A stretch of 64,000 nucleotides of DNA from DASQPA01 sp963757335 (GCA_963757335.1 CAVWRJ010000024.1:723923-787922); one strand, 5' to 3'. Counted from the first letter of the stretch, positions 52,695 through 62,145 are shown. Notes: generated by a model not told the origin, from the letters alone. Numbers and translations are program-made.

Positions 52695-53966
52695 ATGAGC
52701 AATGGCGAACAGAAACCCTGCCAACCCTGCTGCGGCAGCCCCACCGGTCCTTCGGAGAGAAAGTGGCCTCTCCCGGTGCCGCCAGCACCTCCAGGCACGC
52801 AGCAGTACAACCTCCGGGGGCCGCAGGTCGAGCCCGAGGCGAGCTTCTGGACGGTGTCCCCTTGCCCGGTGCCTTGCGTGGTGCGGATCGAAGACCTTAT
52901 CAAGAAGACGGACGACCCGCAGAGCGACTGCTATTTCCCCCCGTACCCCACCAACCCGAACGTCCTCGCCGAGGAGATCTCCGAGTTGATCGAGCTGGCT
53001 TCGTGGCGCGACGATCCGGAGGCTCTGGCCAATCCGGTGCCGGCGAATCCCCAGACGAGCTCGAGCGTCGAGAACGTGTTTCCCTTGAACCTTCCGGGCG
53101 GCAGCCGGCGGCGGCTCGCCATCAGTCCCTTCCTGCAGATGCGGCCTTTGCCCCTGGGCGCGGTGTACAACCAGGAGCGGAGCGGGGAGGAACCCGTGAT
53201 CCGCACTGGGCGCGAGCTGGCGCGATTCTTCGAGAACGAGACCCCTGGCCTGGGGTACCGGCACGCCTTGAACTACCTGATCGGGACCACCAACTGGTCG
53301 CCCCCCCGGCAAGCCATGGTGTGGATGGCGTTGGACGTTGCCATCTACAGCGCCCTCCTCGCGGCCTGGCACTATAAGTGGTACACCGGCCGGGCCGACG
53401 TGCGCTATCGTCCGCGTCCGATCGAGTACGACTATCGGGTCAGCGTGCTGTTCAATCGCAAGGTGAACGCCACCGGCAGCGGCGATGGCGATCGCCGGCT
53501 GATGCCGGATCCCTCGCCGGGCACGCCGCGGCATCCGTCCTACCCGTCGGGCCACAGCACCTACTCGGGGGCCGCGAGCGAAATGCTGTCGTTCTTCTTC
53601 CCGGACTTCACGGCGGAATTCGATCAGATGGCCGACAACACGGGCATGGCGCGCCTGTGGGCGGGAATCCACTGGCGCTCGGATCACGAGCAGGGCCAGC
53701 GGCTCGGACGTTGCGTGGCACGGGAGATCATCAACACCTTACAGCGCGGCTGCATCTGCCCGCCCGACGTCTGCTGCATGCCGAATCCCTGTCAGAAGCC
53801 GCCGAGCCACGGAGATCTGGAGCGCTGCGAACGCCAGTTCCGCGCCTGCTGCCACGGCAAGGGGCACGAGGGAGCGGCCCAGGGCCCGCAGCAGAGTGCG
53901 CCGGCCGGCAGCTCGGGCGAGGTCGCCAAGGAGCAGGCCGGAGGACTCCAGGAAGGGGCGAAGTAA
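52695..53966 (+). CDS. vanadium-dependent haloperoxidase/PAP2-superfamily protein
   Basis: 423 residues, no signal peptide. The vanadate/phosphate pocket is complete: K228 and R239-P240 (HYKWYTGRADVRYRP), PSGH at 284-287 (HPSYPSGHSTYSG) and R328/H331 (GIHWRSDHEQG). Members oxidise halides with peroxide or act as phosphatases; the layout in bacterial vanadium haloperoxidase-like proteins is similar. The C-terminus is unusual: a Cys-rich segment (CICPPDVCCMPNPC) and a Gln/Gly/Ala tail. AAGGAGA lies before the ATG; an upstream frame adds 17 residues. The preceding 270 bases (52423-52694) hold no gene but a small CCACCTC hairpin at 52555-52571. Confidence 0.8.
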   Translation: MSNGEQKPCQPCCGSPTGPSERKWPLPVPPAPPGTQQYNLRGPQVEPEASFWTVSPCPVPCVVRIEDLIKKTDDPQSDCYFPPYPTNPNVLAEEISELIELASWRDDPEALANPVPANPQTSSSVENVFPLNLPGGSRRRLAISPFLQMRPLPLGAVYNQERSGEEPVIRTGRELARFFENETPGLGYRHALNYLIGTTNWSPPRQAMVWMALDVAIYSALLAAWHYKWYTGRADVRYRPRPIEYDYRVSVLFNRKVNATGSGDGDRRLMPDPSPGTPRHPSYPSGHSTYSGAASEMLSFFFPDFTAEFDQMADNTGMARLWAGIHWRSDHEQGQRLGRCVAREIINTLQRGCICPPDVCCMPNPCQKPPSHGDLERCERQFRACCHGKGHEGAAQGPQQSAPAGSSGEVAKEQAGGLQEGAK

Positions 53967-54094
53967 GCCAGCCGGCTGGCGGGGGGCGGCAAGCTTCCCC
54001 GCCAGCCCTCCGTCGTCGCTTTCCCCGCTTTCCCCTCTCCATAGTAAAATCAGTCTGCTCGGGGTGAAAACCCCAGCCAGAGAAAGGAGCTGTA

Positions 54095-55290
54095 ATGCGT
54101 CGATCCCGAATCGGGCTGTGGGCCGTTTTTCTCGTGGCGTTCGCGCCAGCCGTGCAGGCACTCGACTTCGTCAGCCGAGCTCCCGTCGTTTTTCCGATCA
54201 ATCTGAACACTGCCCAGGGGGGGGGCATCGCGCCCCAGATTGCCTCCGACGGGCGGGGCGATTTCGTCGTGGCCTGGCGGCAGGATGTCTTGGGCACGGC
54301 GGAAAACGTGGTGGCCGAGGTGCTCGGCATCGATGGCCGGCGCCACGACCTCCAGGTGACCACCGCACCCTTCCATAGCGGCCAAGCCTGGCGGGTGGCC
54401 ATGAACCGGCACGGCGAGTTCGTCGTGCTCTACACCGCGCCGGCAGAGGCGAAAATCCCCTATCAGGCCAAGATCTTCGGGCTCGGGGGAACGCCGATCG
54501 GCGGCGCGATCGACATCGTGAACGCGGACAGCGTGGACCTGCCGTCGATCGGCCTGGATGACGCCGGCGCTTTCGTCGTCTCCTGGTCAAACAAGTCCGG
54601 GGTGTTCGTCGAGCGCTTCGATCGCGCTGGGCAGCTCCTGGGACCACCGCGGCTCGTCGAGAGCCCGGAACCCCAACCCTCGGACCCGACGGTCGTCGTC
54701 GAGCCCGACGGCAGCTTCACTCTCGCCTGGCATACCTTGGACGCTTCGCGGGACGACAAGGTAGGGATCGTCGCGCAGCGCTTCGATCGCTCCGGGAACC
54801 CGGCGGGCCGGCCGATCGTGGTGCATCACGCCCGCTTCGCGGTGAGCTCCGTAGAGGGGGCCGCGACGGCGGATGGCGGCTTCGTTCTCGCCTGGAACAT
54901 CTGCGAAAACGATCTGAAGCACTGCCAGGTCCAGGCCCGCCGCTATGACGATCGGGGCAAGCCGTTGACGCCCGAGCTCGTCCTCAGCCGCAAGCGGGTC
55001 GCTTCCTTTCCCCCCCGGCCGTTGCCGCGGATTCCCGGGGGAACTTCGCCGTCGCCTGGCGGAGCTGTTCCAGCACGGACGGCCCGTGCACGATCTCGGT
55101 CCTCCTCTACGACGCCGCGAACGTCCGGGCGGAGCACGTCGCGTCGCTCCCCAGCCAGCAGATTTTCTTCCGTTCCGGAATCGCGGCGGGACGAAACGGC
55201 TTCCTGGTCGTCTACGAGAGCTTCAACTGCACCGCTCCGACCTGCCGGAACGCTCCGACCGGCATCTACGGCTGGAGGCTCGATTACTGA
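54095..55290 (+). CDS. secreted repeat protein, FVVAW-type propeller-like (one frameshift)
   Basis: About 398 residues when read across a run of seven C at 55010-55016. Signal peptide 1-22 (LWAVFLVAFAPAVQA). It has repeats of the form IASDGRGDFVVAWRQD, MNRHGEFVVLYTAP, LDDAGAFVVSWSNKSG, VEPDGSFTLAWHTLD, TADGGFVLAWNICE and, after the shift, AADSRGNFAVAWRS and AGRNGFLVVYES, about one per 45-50 residues, likely blades of a beta-propeller. No catalytic motif. AAAGGAG precedes the ATG; a GGGGT-GAAA-ACCCC hairpin with a GNRA-type loop lies at 54061-54074 in the leader. Confidence 0.7.
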
Positions 55291-55439
55291 GGAGCCCCCC
55301 CGTTCCCGTGGTAAATTTCCGGCCATGGCGTCTCCGGTGCCATGGCCCACCCATCAAGCCTGAATCATGCCCTCCGCCCTCCAGGCTCCCGCGTCAAGCG
55401 CAACGAGGATCCCCGGCTCCTGACCGGCCAGGGGCGGGC

Positions 55440-56143
55440 GTGAGCGACGACGTGAGCGACGAGACGCTCCGAACCTCGATTTTCCGCACCGAGCACCTCG
55501 GCCGCGTCGTCGCCGGCAAGACGCTCGTCGAAGATGCGACCTTCGAGGCCGCAACGGGAGAGGTGCTCGCCATCTTCGGCCCGAGCGGCGCCGGCAAGAG
55601 CTCGCTGCTCCGGCTGCTCAACCGGCTGGACGAGCCGACCGGCGGCACCGTTTATCTCCAGGGGATCGACTATCGCGGCATCGAGCCCCGGGAGCTGCGC
55701 CGTAAAGTGGGGATGGTGACCCAGCGGCCCTACTCTTTCCCGGCTCGGTGGCTTCCAATCTGCAATTCGGTCCGGTGCAGCGCGGCGAGCGTCTGCCGGA
55801 CAGCGCGATCGAAGAGCTCCTCACCCGGGTGGGCCTTCAAGGCTACGCCAGCCGGAGCGTGGCGAATCTCTCCGGCGGCGAGATGCAGCGGGTCTCGGTG
55901 GCCCGGACGCTCGCCAACGCTCCCCTCGTTCTTCTGCTCGACGAGCCGACCTCGGCTTTGGACGACGCTGCCAAGCGCGGGGTCGAAGCGACGATCCGCA
56001 CCATCGTCCGCGAGGAGCGCCTCACCTGTGTCATGGTCACCCACGACATGGCGCAGGCGGCACGCCTGGCGGATCGCGCCCTGGTTCTCGACGCCGGCCG
56101 CATCGTGCGGGCCGGATCGGTCGACGAGGTTCTCCATGCTTAA
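55440..56143 (+). CDS. ABC transporter ATP-binding protein, FetA/YbbL-like (one frameshift)
   Basis: About 235 residues: Walker A IFGPSGAGKSSLLRLL, Q-loop MVTQRPYSFP, signature NLSGGEMQRVSVARTL, Walker B LVLLLDEPTSALD, H-loop VMVTHDM. One base is missing at a CCC run (55739-55741) between the Q-loop and GSVASNLQFG. The start is a GTG (55440), with another at 55452. The stop overlaps the permease gene by eight bases. With that FetB-like permease it probably exports iron or a related metal ion, as E. coli FetAB does. Confidence 0.8.
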
Positions 56144-56924
56144 GCTCTTCTTTCACACCCCGCTAGCGCTCGGGATCGCCCAGGCCCTGGTGGCGGCGCT
56201 CGCGGCTGGGGTCGTCGTGCTCCTGGCGCGGCGGCGCGGCATTCATCTCGAGAGCGAAGCCGCGATCGCCATGGTGCGCGGGCTGGTCCAGATCGTCGCG
56301 GTCGGCTCCATCCTGCTCTTTCTCCTCCGCGGTCCCCGGTGGACGAGCGGGTTCCTCCTCGCCGCCATGATCGTCGCCGCCGGCGCCACCTCGGCGCGGC
56401 GGGCGAAGGATCTCCCCGGTGCCTTCGCGGTCTCCACCTGGGCGATCGCGTCCGGCGCCGGATCGGTCATCGCTCTCATGACCTGGCTGGGGGTCATCGA
56501 CACCGCGATCACGACCCTGGTGCCGGTGGGCAGCATGCTGATCGCGAACTCGATGAACACCAACGGCCTGGCGCTCAACCGCTTCCGTTCGGACGTGCTG
56601 GCCCACGTGGGGGAGGTCGAGACCGCCCTGGCGCTCGGGGCGAGCGCCAGAAACAGCGTCTCGCCCTACGTCCAGGCCTCGTTCGAGGCGAGCCTCATCC
56701 CCGCCATCGACTCCCTGCGTTCGCTGGGCATCGTGTGGATTCCGGGGTTGATGGCGGGGATGCTCCTCTCCGGCGCGGCCCCGGTGTACGCGGCGATCTA
56801 TCAGTTCGTCGTGCTCGCCATGATCTTCGCCGCCTCGGGGCTGACTTCGCTGGTCAGCACGCTCCTTATCCGGGGACGGATCTTCTCCCCGGCCGAGCAG
56901 CTCCTGCTAGAGCGCAGGGCGTGA
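56136..56924 (+). CDS. ABC transporter permease, FetB/YbbM-like
   Basis: 262 residues with about seven membrane segments. The family block VPVGSMLIANSMNTNGLALNRF is intact (cited in part: GSMLIANSMN), followed by EVETALALGASARNSVSP and IPGLMAGMLLSGAAPVYAAIYQF, the usual FetB end. Members pair with FetA-type ATPases. No metal-binding loop is visible that would fix the substrate. Confidence 0.85.
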   Translation: MLKLFFHTPLALGIAQALVAALAAGVVVLLARRRGIHLESEAAIAMVRGLVQIVAVGSILLFLLRGPRWTSGFLLAAMIVAAGATSARRAKDLPGAFAVSTWAIASGAGSVIALMTWLGVIDTAITTLVPVGSMLIANSMNTNGLALNRFRSDVLAHVGEVETALALGASARNSVSPYVQASFEASLIPAIDSLRSLGIVWIPGLMAGMLLSGAAPVYAAIYQFVVLAMIFAASGLTSLVSTLLIRGRIFSPAEQLLLERRA

Positions 56925-57093
56925 GGAGATCGGGCGCCGGCCCGTCAGGCTCAACAATGCTCCTTTCCTGGTGTCTCTCCAGAGAGAACACGAGAGCCTG
57001 GTAGTGGCGCGCCGTCTCCGGCGGGAGGCTGGCGGCGAGCGCTCTGCCGGTAGCCCTCGAGGAGACGAGGAGAGGGGGAGGAGGAGACATCGG

Positions 57094-58251
57094 ATGAGAC
57101 ATCGTAGGTGGATCGCAGCCCTCAGCCTGGCCGCCGTTCTCGGGCTGGCCCCGCCTTCCCATGCGGGGATCAAGGACCTGTTTCATCACGGCGAGAAGAA
57201 AAAGAAGGATCAGGAGCAGGTCGGTCTCTGCGTCCGGCAGCACGCCTGGATGGCCTACTTTCAGGACGACAACGGGGGGCTCTCGCCGGTCCGCGATACG
57301 CTCAACACCGAGAACGACCAGGACTGGATCGGCCTACGGTTTTCCGATTACGACGGCCCGCGCATCCGCCTGGGCGTCCTCAAGGTGATCAACAAGTCCG
57401 CCGAATCGGAAGAGAAGAATCTGGTGGAGAAAATCGAGGTGCCGATCGCTGGCATTCAGGAGCTGTTGACGGTCGCGCTCTACAATACCAAGCGCTTCGA
57501 CGTCATCGAGCAGAAGCGCGTCCAGGAGATCGAGGCTCAGCAGAAGCGCCACGACCTTCTCGATCCGAGCCCGGCGACGATCGTCAACGTCGGCAAGGTG
57601 CTCGGGGCGCAATACCTGGTCTACGGTACGGTCAACGAGTGGAGCCCGGACCGGGCGAACCGCAACATGGGCCCGGGAGCGCTCTTCAGCGCCGGCAAGA
57701 AAGAGGCCGAGCTCGCCATCACCTTCACTCTGGCGGACATCGCCAACGGGCAGATCCTCTTTACCACCTCGGAGCGGGCCCGGATGGGCGAGTGGAACTT
57801 TTCCTTCGGGCCTCCCGGCGGCGCCGGGGGGACGGCCCAGAAGACTCCCGTCGGCTACGCCATCAACGCCTGCGCCAACAAAGCGGCCTTCAAGATCGCC
57901 ACCTTCCTCAGAGATCGCAAGTGGAAGGGCTCCGTCGTCGACATCAAGGGCGCCGACCTCTATATCAACGCCGGCAGCCAGCAGGGAATGGCGCTCCAAA
58001 CCAAGCTTTCGGTGCAGTCAGTCAAGGGGATCGTCAGGGATCGCGAGAGCGGCACGGTCCTGGGCGAGGACCTCCGCGGCATCGGCACTCTGGAGGTCAT
58101 CGCGGTACAGAACGGTTTTTCGGTGGCGCGGATCGTCGAGGGGTGCAAAGGGGTCAAGAACGGCGATCGCGTCGAGCTGGCGACCAACCCGGTGCCGCCG
58201 CCGACGAGCCCGGAATGCGCGGCGTTGGACGTCGCGAGCCAAGCCCGCTGA
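57094..58251 (+). CDS. CsgG/HfaB-like exported protein
   Basis: 385 residues. Signal peptide 1-24 (ALSLAVLGLAPPSHAG type, no lipobox Cys seen). The core resembles the CsgG family: IAGIQELLTVALYNTKRFDVIEQKRVQEI (in parts), IVNVGKVLGAQYLVYGTVNEW, and ELAITFTLADIANGQILFTTSE. Then a C-terminal domain with GSVVDIKGADLYINAGSQQG, common in CsgG-like proteins of Acidobacteriota and others. CsgG forms the curli export pore; with no curlin or CsgEF genes nearby, a general surface role is safer. ATG at 57094 follows GGAGGAGA; longer starts upstream lack a signal. Confidence 0.75.
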   Translation: MRHRRWIAALSLAAVLGLAPPSHAGIKDLFHHGEKKKKDQEQVGLCVRQHAWMAYFQDDNGGLSPVRDTLNTENDQDWIGLRFSDYDGPRIRLGVLKVINKSAESEEKNLVEKIEVPIAGIQELLTVALYNTKRFDVIEQKRVQEIEAQQKRHDLLDPSPATIVNVGKVLGAQYLVYGTVNEWSPDRANRNMGPGALFSAGKKEAELAITFTLADIANGQILFTTSERARMGEWNFSFGPPGGAGGTAQKTPVGYAINACANKAAFKIATFLRDRKWKGSVVDIKGADLYINAGSQQGMALQTKLSVQSVKGIVRDRESGTVLGEDLRGIGTLEVIAVQNGFSVARIVEGCKGVKNGDRVELATNPVPPPTSPECAALDVASQAR

Positions 58252-58276
58252 AGGTTCTTCCCTCTCGACTGGAGAA

Positions 58277-58302
58277 GAAGGCTCGCCCTAGGGCGAGCCT
58301 TC
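58277..58302. terminator. bidirectional terminator between csgG-like and CHAT genes
   Basis: A 26-bp perfect palindrome, arms GAAGGCTCGCCCT and its complement. It lies 25 bases after the csgG-like stop and overlaps the last codons of the convergent CHAT gene. Confidence 0.7.
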
Positions 58303-60279
58303 GAGCGTTACAGGAGGCCCGGTGACCTTGATGCGACGTCCGTCCGGCGTCGCCAGGGCGAGATGGAACTGTTTGCTCCCCACCTTCGGCGCCGGGAAAT
58401 CGAAGGTGTGCTGGGCCGAGGCGCCGGCGGCGAGATCGAGCCTTGGGTTGGCGCCCACCGCGGGCAGGTCGGAGTCGAGGACCGAGTAGCGCTGCCCCTG
58501 GGTGTCGCTCAAGATCGAGCTCTCCGCATCGAGGACCGCCGACAGCGGCTGATCGCCGGCATTTTTGAAGGTTACCGTGACCCGGAGACCGTCTCCCTCC
58601 CGCCGAACGATCCCCAGCACCTGCGCCGAGAGCCGGGAGAGGTCGGCGACCGCAGCGACGGTCTCGCCGGTGCCGCCGGTGCCGCCGATGCCGGAGCTCC
58701 CCGGGACGACCGGCGGCGGAACCGGAGACGGCGCGGTGCTCGGCTCCGTGCTCGGCCCGACACTCGGTGCGGCAGAATCCGGCGGCTTCGCCGCCGTCGC
58801 CGTCGTCGCCTTTCGCCCCTTGCCGGAGTTGAGGAGGGGCTCGGCGCGGGCGCCTGCGGGCTTCGCCCCGGAATCGCCGGAGGGCGGCTGGAGCCCAGCC
58901 GCGCGCCGCGCCGAGGGCTCCTCCTGGACCCCTGACCTTTCGACCGGCGTCTGGATCGGGTCGGTCGAACGGGCCAGGACCTTGGTGTAGAGAATGGAGC
59001 TCACCAGGACGACCCCGGCCGCGCCCGAGGCGAGCTGGATCGCCAGCCCCCGCCGCGATCGACCCGGGCCGGGCGCCCTGGGGACGCTCGGGGTGGCCGC
59101 GATCGCCGGGGTCGCTGGGAGCGCCGGGGTCGCCGGCGCCGGAGGGGCCATTTCCTCCGTTCGTCCCGCCGGTTTCGCCACGAAGACGTTGCCCTCGGGC
59201 ATGCGGAGGAAGAGCACGGGCGTCGCCCACTCGAAGGTTTCGGGCAGGGCGGAGTGGATGGCCTGCCGGCCCTCGGTGAGCGCCTCGTCGATCGAGTCGC
59301 CGCGCGAAAGATGTCGATAGAACGCGGCGCTGAAGCCGATGGCGGCACGATCGGAGATCGGTCGCTGCATCGCGACCACCCCGGGCACGCCGCCGAGGAC
59401 GAGCGCGGTGGCGACCCCCCGGAAGGGGTTCGCTCCTCCCTGATGACGGGCCCGCGCCGTATCGCAGGCGTTGAGCATCACGACCCCGAGCGAGCGCACG
59501 TCCCGGAGCTTGGTGGCGAAGGCTCTGCCGCTCACCAGCTCGAGCGAGCCGTCCGCGGCTTCGAAGGCGAGCATCCCTTCGCCGGTCGCGGCATCGAAAG
59601 TACCGTGGCCCATAAAATGAAGGACGTTGTAGCTGTCTTCCGACAGCGCTTCGCGGACGGCACCGGCCGAGGCATGAGAGAGGAGCCGCACCGCGATGCC
59701 GGAGGCGCTTCGGTCGAGCTCCTCGAGACCTCGCATCTCTTCGTCGAGAGCGAGCGCCGGCAGGCCCCGCGGGCTGGCGCCGACGGCGAGGATCTTGAGC
59801 GGCGGCGCGAAGAGGATCGGCTGCGAGGAGCGCGGCACGTCGAGATAGCGGACGAGCGAGGTCTGGCGGGAGAGCGCGAGGAAGTCCTCGGTCTCGTCGC
59901 AGAGGAGCTCCCAGGGCAGGTCGGCGAGGGCTCCCGTCTCCCGGTCGTTGGGATCGATCTTGATCTTCAGGCGCAGCCCGAGATCCGTCGATCGTTCGAG
60001 CTGGCCCCGGCTCTTGTCCAGGAGGGTGCGGACCTGACCCTGAAAAACCGAGCGGTAGAGCTCGGCCCCGATCTCTGTCGGCGGCCGCGCTGCGAGGTCC
60101 GGAGGGGCGACGGCTGGGCTGAGATGCCGGGACTCGGTGCCGGCTCCCGATTCCAGGCCGCCGAGCGGAGGGAGGGAAAACCCGACCATCCCCTCCCCAA
60201 AGGGGGACTTGAGCACCCGGGCGCGAAGCTCGCCGCGCGAGCTGGTGTCGAACTGGAGCACGAAGTCGTCGAAGTGCAT
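58288..60279 (-). CDS. CHAT-domain protein with a membrane helix and C-terminal beta domain
   Basis: 663 residues from the ATG at 60279 (MHFDDF, AGGGG upstream; an upstream frame adds 45 residues with no family likeness). The caspase-like CHAT domain covers about 60-360: LPWELLCDE, H225 in VLHFMGHG, C272 in LNACDTARA, then GGVPGVVAMQRPISD. A Pro/Ala linker, one membrane helix (LAIQLASGAAGVVLVSSILY near 415), a long Ser/Pro-rich spacer, and a beta domain (LRVTVTFKNAGDQPLSAVLD, HTFDFPAPKVGSKQF). CHAT proteases cut protein partners in signalling and defence; no partner gene (for example gasdermin or TPR-CHAT set) is next to it. Confidence 0.82.
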   Translation of the reverse strand: MHFDDFVLQFDTSSRGELRARVLKSPFGEGMVGFSLPPLGGLESGAGTESRHLSPAVAPPDLAARPPTEIGAELYRSVFQGQVRTLLDKSRGQLERSTDLGLRLKIKIDPNDRETGALADLPWELLCDETEDFLALSRQTSLVRYLDVPRSSQPILFAPPLKILAVGASPRGLPALALDEEMRGLEELDRSASGIAVRLLSHASAGAVREALSEDSYNVLHFMGHGTFDAATGEGMLAFEAADGSLELVSGRAFATKLRDVRSLGVVMLNACDTARARHQGGANPFRGVATALVLGGVPGVVAMQRPISDRAAIGFSAAFYRHLSRGDSIDEALTEGRQAIHSALPETFEWATPVLFLRMPEGNVFVAKPAGRTEEMAPPAPATPALPATPAIAATPSVPRAPGPGRSRRGLAIQLASGAAGVVLVSSILYTKVLARSTDPIQTPVERSGVQEEPSARRAAGLQPPSGDSGAKPAGARAEPLLNSGKGRKATTATAAKPPDSAAPSVGPSTEPSTAPSPVPPPVVPGSSGIGGTGGTGETVAAVADLSRLSAQVLGIVRREGDGLRVTVTFKNAGDQPLSAVLDAESSILSDTQGQRYSVLDSDLPAVGANPRLDLAAGASAQHTFDFPAPKVGSKQFHLALATPDGRRIKVTGPPVTLEGSP

Positions 60280-60365
60280 TAGCCCCTGAGACACCTGCTC
60301 GCGAGCTTTGTTGAGTCGGCGCGCTCCGCCGGGAGGTGCGGCCTCCTGGCGAATCCCGGCTATCG

Positions 60366-60452
60366 GGGCTGGCGAGCCGCTATCGCCTGCCGCACGGCCG
60401 AGCCAGTCCGCCAAGCGGTGCTCGACGGCGGGAGCGCCGGCGGCGAGCCCAG
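60366..60452 (-). pseudogene. condensed remnant of the XRE-like gene
   Basis: 60366-60398 matches 61718-61751 and 60398-60452 matches 61826-61880 (GAGCCAGTCCGCCA, GGCGGGAGCGCCGGCGGCGAG). The 75 bases between these blocks in the intact gene are missing. A leftover of a segmental duplication. Confidence 0.7.
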
Positions 60453-60670
60453 GCCCAGGTCACCTTCGAGGTCGCCGCGGAGCCCACCTGTCCCGGTCCC
60501 CTGGAAGTAAAATGGACCTTCGGCGACGGCGAGATGGGGAGCGGCATCACCACCCTCCACACCTACGCCCAGACCGGGTCTACCAGGCCAAGGCGGAGGC
60601 GCGCTCATACCAAGACGCGGCCCCGGACAACCGGGTTACGATCAAGCTGTATTCACCCAACCTAGAATAG
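60448..60670 (+). pseudogene. fragment of a PKD-domain protein
   Basis: VTFEVAAEPTCPGPLEVKWT, FGDGEMGSGITTLHTYAQTG then, in the next frame, VYQAKAEARSYQDAAPDNRV and TIKLYSPNLE, stop. The W-x-FGDG pattern and the closing strands are those of a PKD domain. One G is missing in a GGG run at 60576-60578. There is no start codon, signal or N-terminal partner, so it is the end of a broken extracellular protein gene. Its last 49 bases recur at 61564. Confidence 0.65.
60614..60662 (+). repeat. 49-bp direct repeat, copy 1
   Basis: Identical to 61564-61612 at 47 of 49 positions, exactly 950 bases apart (core CCGGGTTACGATCAAGCTG). It is the coding end of the PKD fragment (DNRVTIKLYSPN). Confidence 0.9.
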
Positions 60671-60683
60671 GGAGCTTATTCCT

Positions 60684-61535
60684 ATGCCATCACGAGTCTG
60701 GCTTTGTCTGGCTCTCGCCGTCGCGGCCCATCAACCGCTCCACGCCGAGGGAAAGCGAGTGTTCGACACTCCGGGTTACAAAATCACGCTCACGCGTCAT
60801 CCGGACGTTGACGAGTCGCCCTGGAAAGTGAGCATCGTCGACAAGCGGGGGGGCAAGACCTCCGAGTGGTCTTTCGAAGATCCGAGCGACAGTTGGCGCG
60901 AGGCACGGGTTTTCGGCGACCGCGCCATCCTGCTGGGGAACGTCGGCGAGCTGACCGGTACGATCGCGATCCTCGATCTCGGCGCGCGGCGGGAGCGAGA
61001 CTCCTTGTACGGCTACAGAGCTACGATCTCGCCCGACGGTCGGTACGTCGCCTACATCGGGCTGAAGCCGACCCATGGTGAGGAGAGCGGGCGCCCGGAC
61101 GAGCTCTTCGTCTACATCACGGGCGTTCTCGACCCCGCTCCGGCCGCGACCGCAGACGAGGGGAAAAACCGCCAGGTGCGGATTTTCCGAGGAAAGGAGG
61201 CGAAGCCGAAGCCCGGTCAAGCGCCCGAGCATGCCGTCGAGGAAACGATCAGCCGCAGCCCTGGGCTGCTGTGGCTCCACGGTAGCCGCGATCTGGCGTT
61301 CCTCGTCGAGGGGTCGGAAGGGCGGCGGCTCATGCTCGCGGAGCTCGCCAAGGGCCCCCGGGCAGCGAAGATCCTGGGGCGTGATTTGAAACTCGGGAAG
61401 AGCGTCGATCGCAGCCCCTTGGTGATCAAGACCATGCGGGACGCCGGGAGCGACGGCATCGAGATCGAATTTTACGCCTTGGAAGATCAAGGCGCCGCAC
61501 ACCGTCACCGTGCCCCTCCCTGGGACTTGCCGTGA
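60684..61535 (+). CDS. secreted protein of unknown function
   Basis: 283 residues. Signal peptide 1-21 (LCLALAVAAHQPLHAEG). The mature protein reads like a short beta-propeller or WD40-like set: YKITLTRHPDVDESPWKVSI, LGNVGELTGTIAILDL, ATISPDGRYVAYIGLKPTHG, LLWLHGSRDLAFLVEGSE. There is no catalytic motif. It lies between the two copies of the 49-bp repeat. The last 12 residues (HRHRAPPWDLP) look unrelated and may come from a small frame error, with the end replaced. Confidence 0.6.
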   Translation: MPSRVWLCLALAVAAHQPLHAEGKRVFDTPGYKITLTRHPDVDESPWKVSIVDKRGGKTSEWSFEDPSDSWREARVFGDRAILLGNVGELTGTIAILDLGARRERDSLYGYRATISPDGRYVAYIGLKPTHGEESGRPDELFVYITGVLDPAPAATADEGKNRQVRIFRGKEAKPKPGQAPEHAVEETISRSPGLLWLHGSRDLAFLVEGSEGRRLMLAELAKGPRAAKILGRDLKLGKSVDRSPLVIKTMRDAGSDGIEIEFYALEDQGAAHRHRAPPWDLP

Positions 61536-61563
61536 TGACGGCGGGGCAGGCCAGGGCTCACGC

Positions 61564-61612
61564 GACGCGGCCCCGGACACCCGGGTTACGATCAAGCTGT
61601 ATTCACTCAACC
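61564..61612 (+). repeat. 49-bp direct repeat, copy 2
   Basis: Second copy of the PKD-end sequence (DTRVTIKLYSLN), 950 bases after the first. No stop follows directly. The next 98 bases up to the XRE-like gene hold no gene. Confidence 0.9.
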
Positions 61613-61710
61613 CAGGGCTGGAGCGTCGAGCGCTTCGACGGCCGGCGGGGCACGGTCAGCTGAAACGCTCTCCCCGGACGGGTCCCGGAAGCCTGCCGGA
61701 GAGGCGGCGC

Positions 61711-62085
61711 CTACGGCGGCTTGCGAGCCGCGAGCGCCTGTCGCACGGCGGAGCGGACCATCACCGTCAGCTCGTCGGGGGACGGGGGAGCGGGTGGGGT
61801 GGGAGCTGCGGGCCCGGCGAGGCCGAGCCAGTCCGCCAGGCGGTGCTCGGCGGCGGCGTTGGCGGCGGGAGCGCCGGCGGCGAGGAGATCGCCGGGGGGG
61901 ATGCGCAGCAGCCTGGCGAGCGCCGTCAGGTGCTCGACCTTGAGATCGAGGCGGCCGTCCAAGAGCCGCGCGAGGCTCCCGTTGCGCAGCCGGAGCGCCC
62001 GTTCGAGATCGCGGCGGACCATCCCTGACGCCTGCACCGCGCGGGAGAAAACCTGTCTCACCTGCGCCAAATCTTCGTCGATCAT
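61711..62085 (-). CDS. XRE-type helix-turn-helix regulator, paralogue A
   Basis: 124 residues. Helix-turn-helix at about 8-62: VRQVFSRAVQASGMVRRDLE, RALRLRNGSLARLLDGRLDL, HLTALARLLRIPPGDLLAAG. The C-terminus is Pro/Ala-rich with a final helix (MVRSAVRQALAARK). GGGGAGA precedes the ATG. Upstream lies the 20-bp repeat array, which may be its operator. It is the same length (375 bases) as paralogue B at 62331. Confidence 0.7.
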   Translation of the reverse strand: MIDEDLAQVRQVFSRAVQASGMVRRDLERALRLRNGSLARLLDGRLDLKVEHLTALARLLRIPPGDLLAAGAPAANAAAEHRLADWLGLAGPAAPTPPAPPSPDELTVMVRSAVRQALAARKPP

Positions 62086-62145
62086 CGTCTCCCCACCCGC
62101 AGCCTTGCCGCGGCGGATCTACCGCTTCTCACCCCGTCGCCATCC

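Noticed and set aside
55440..56924. Phosphate (Pst) transporter
   Set aside because: The permease has the FetB/YbbM signature GSMLIANSMN and one permease gene only, not the PstA/PstC pair.
57094..58251. Curli biogenesis locus
   Set aside because: Only the CsgG-like gene is present; no curlin, CsgE or CsgF gene is nearby.
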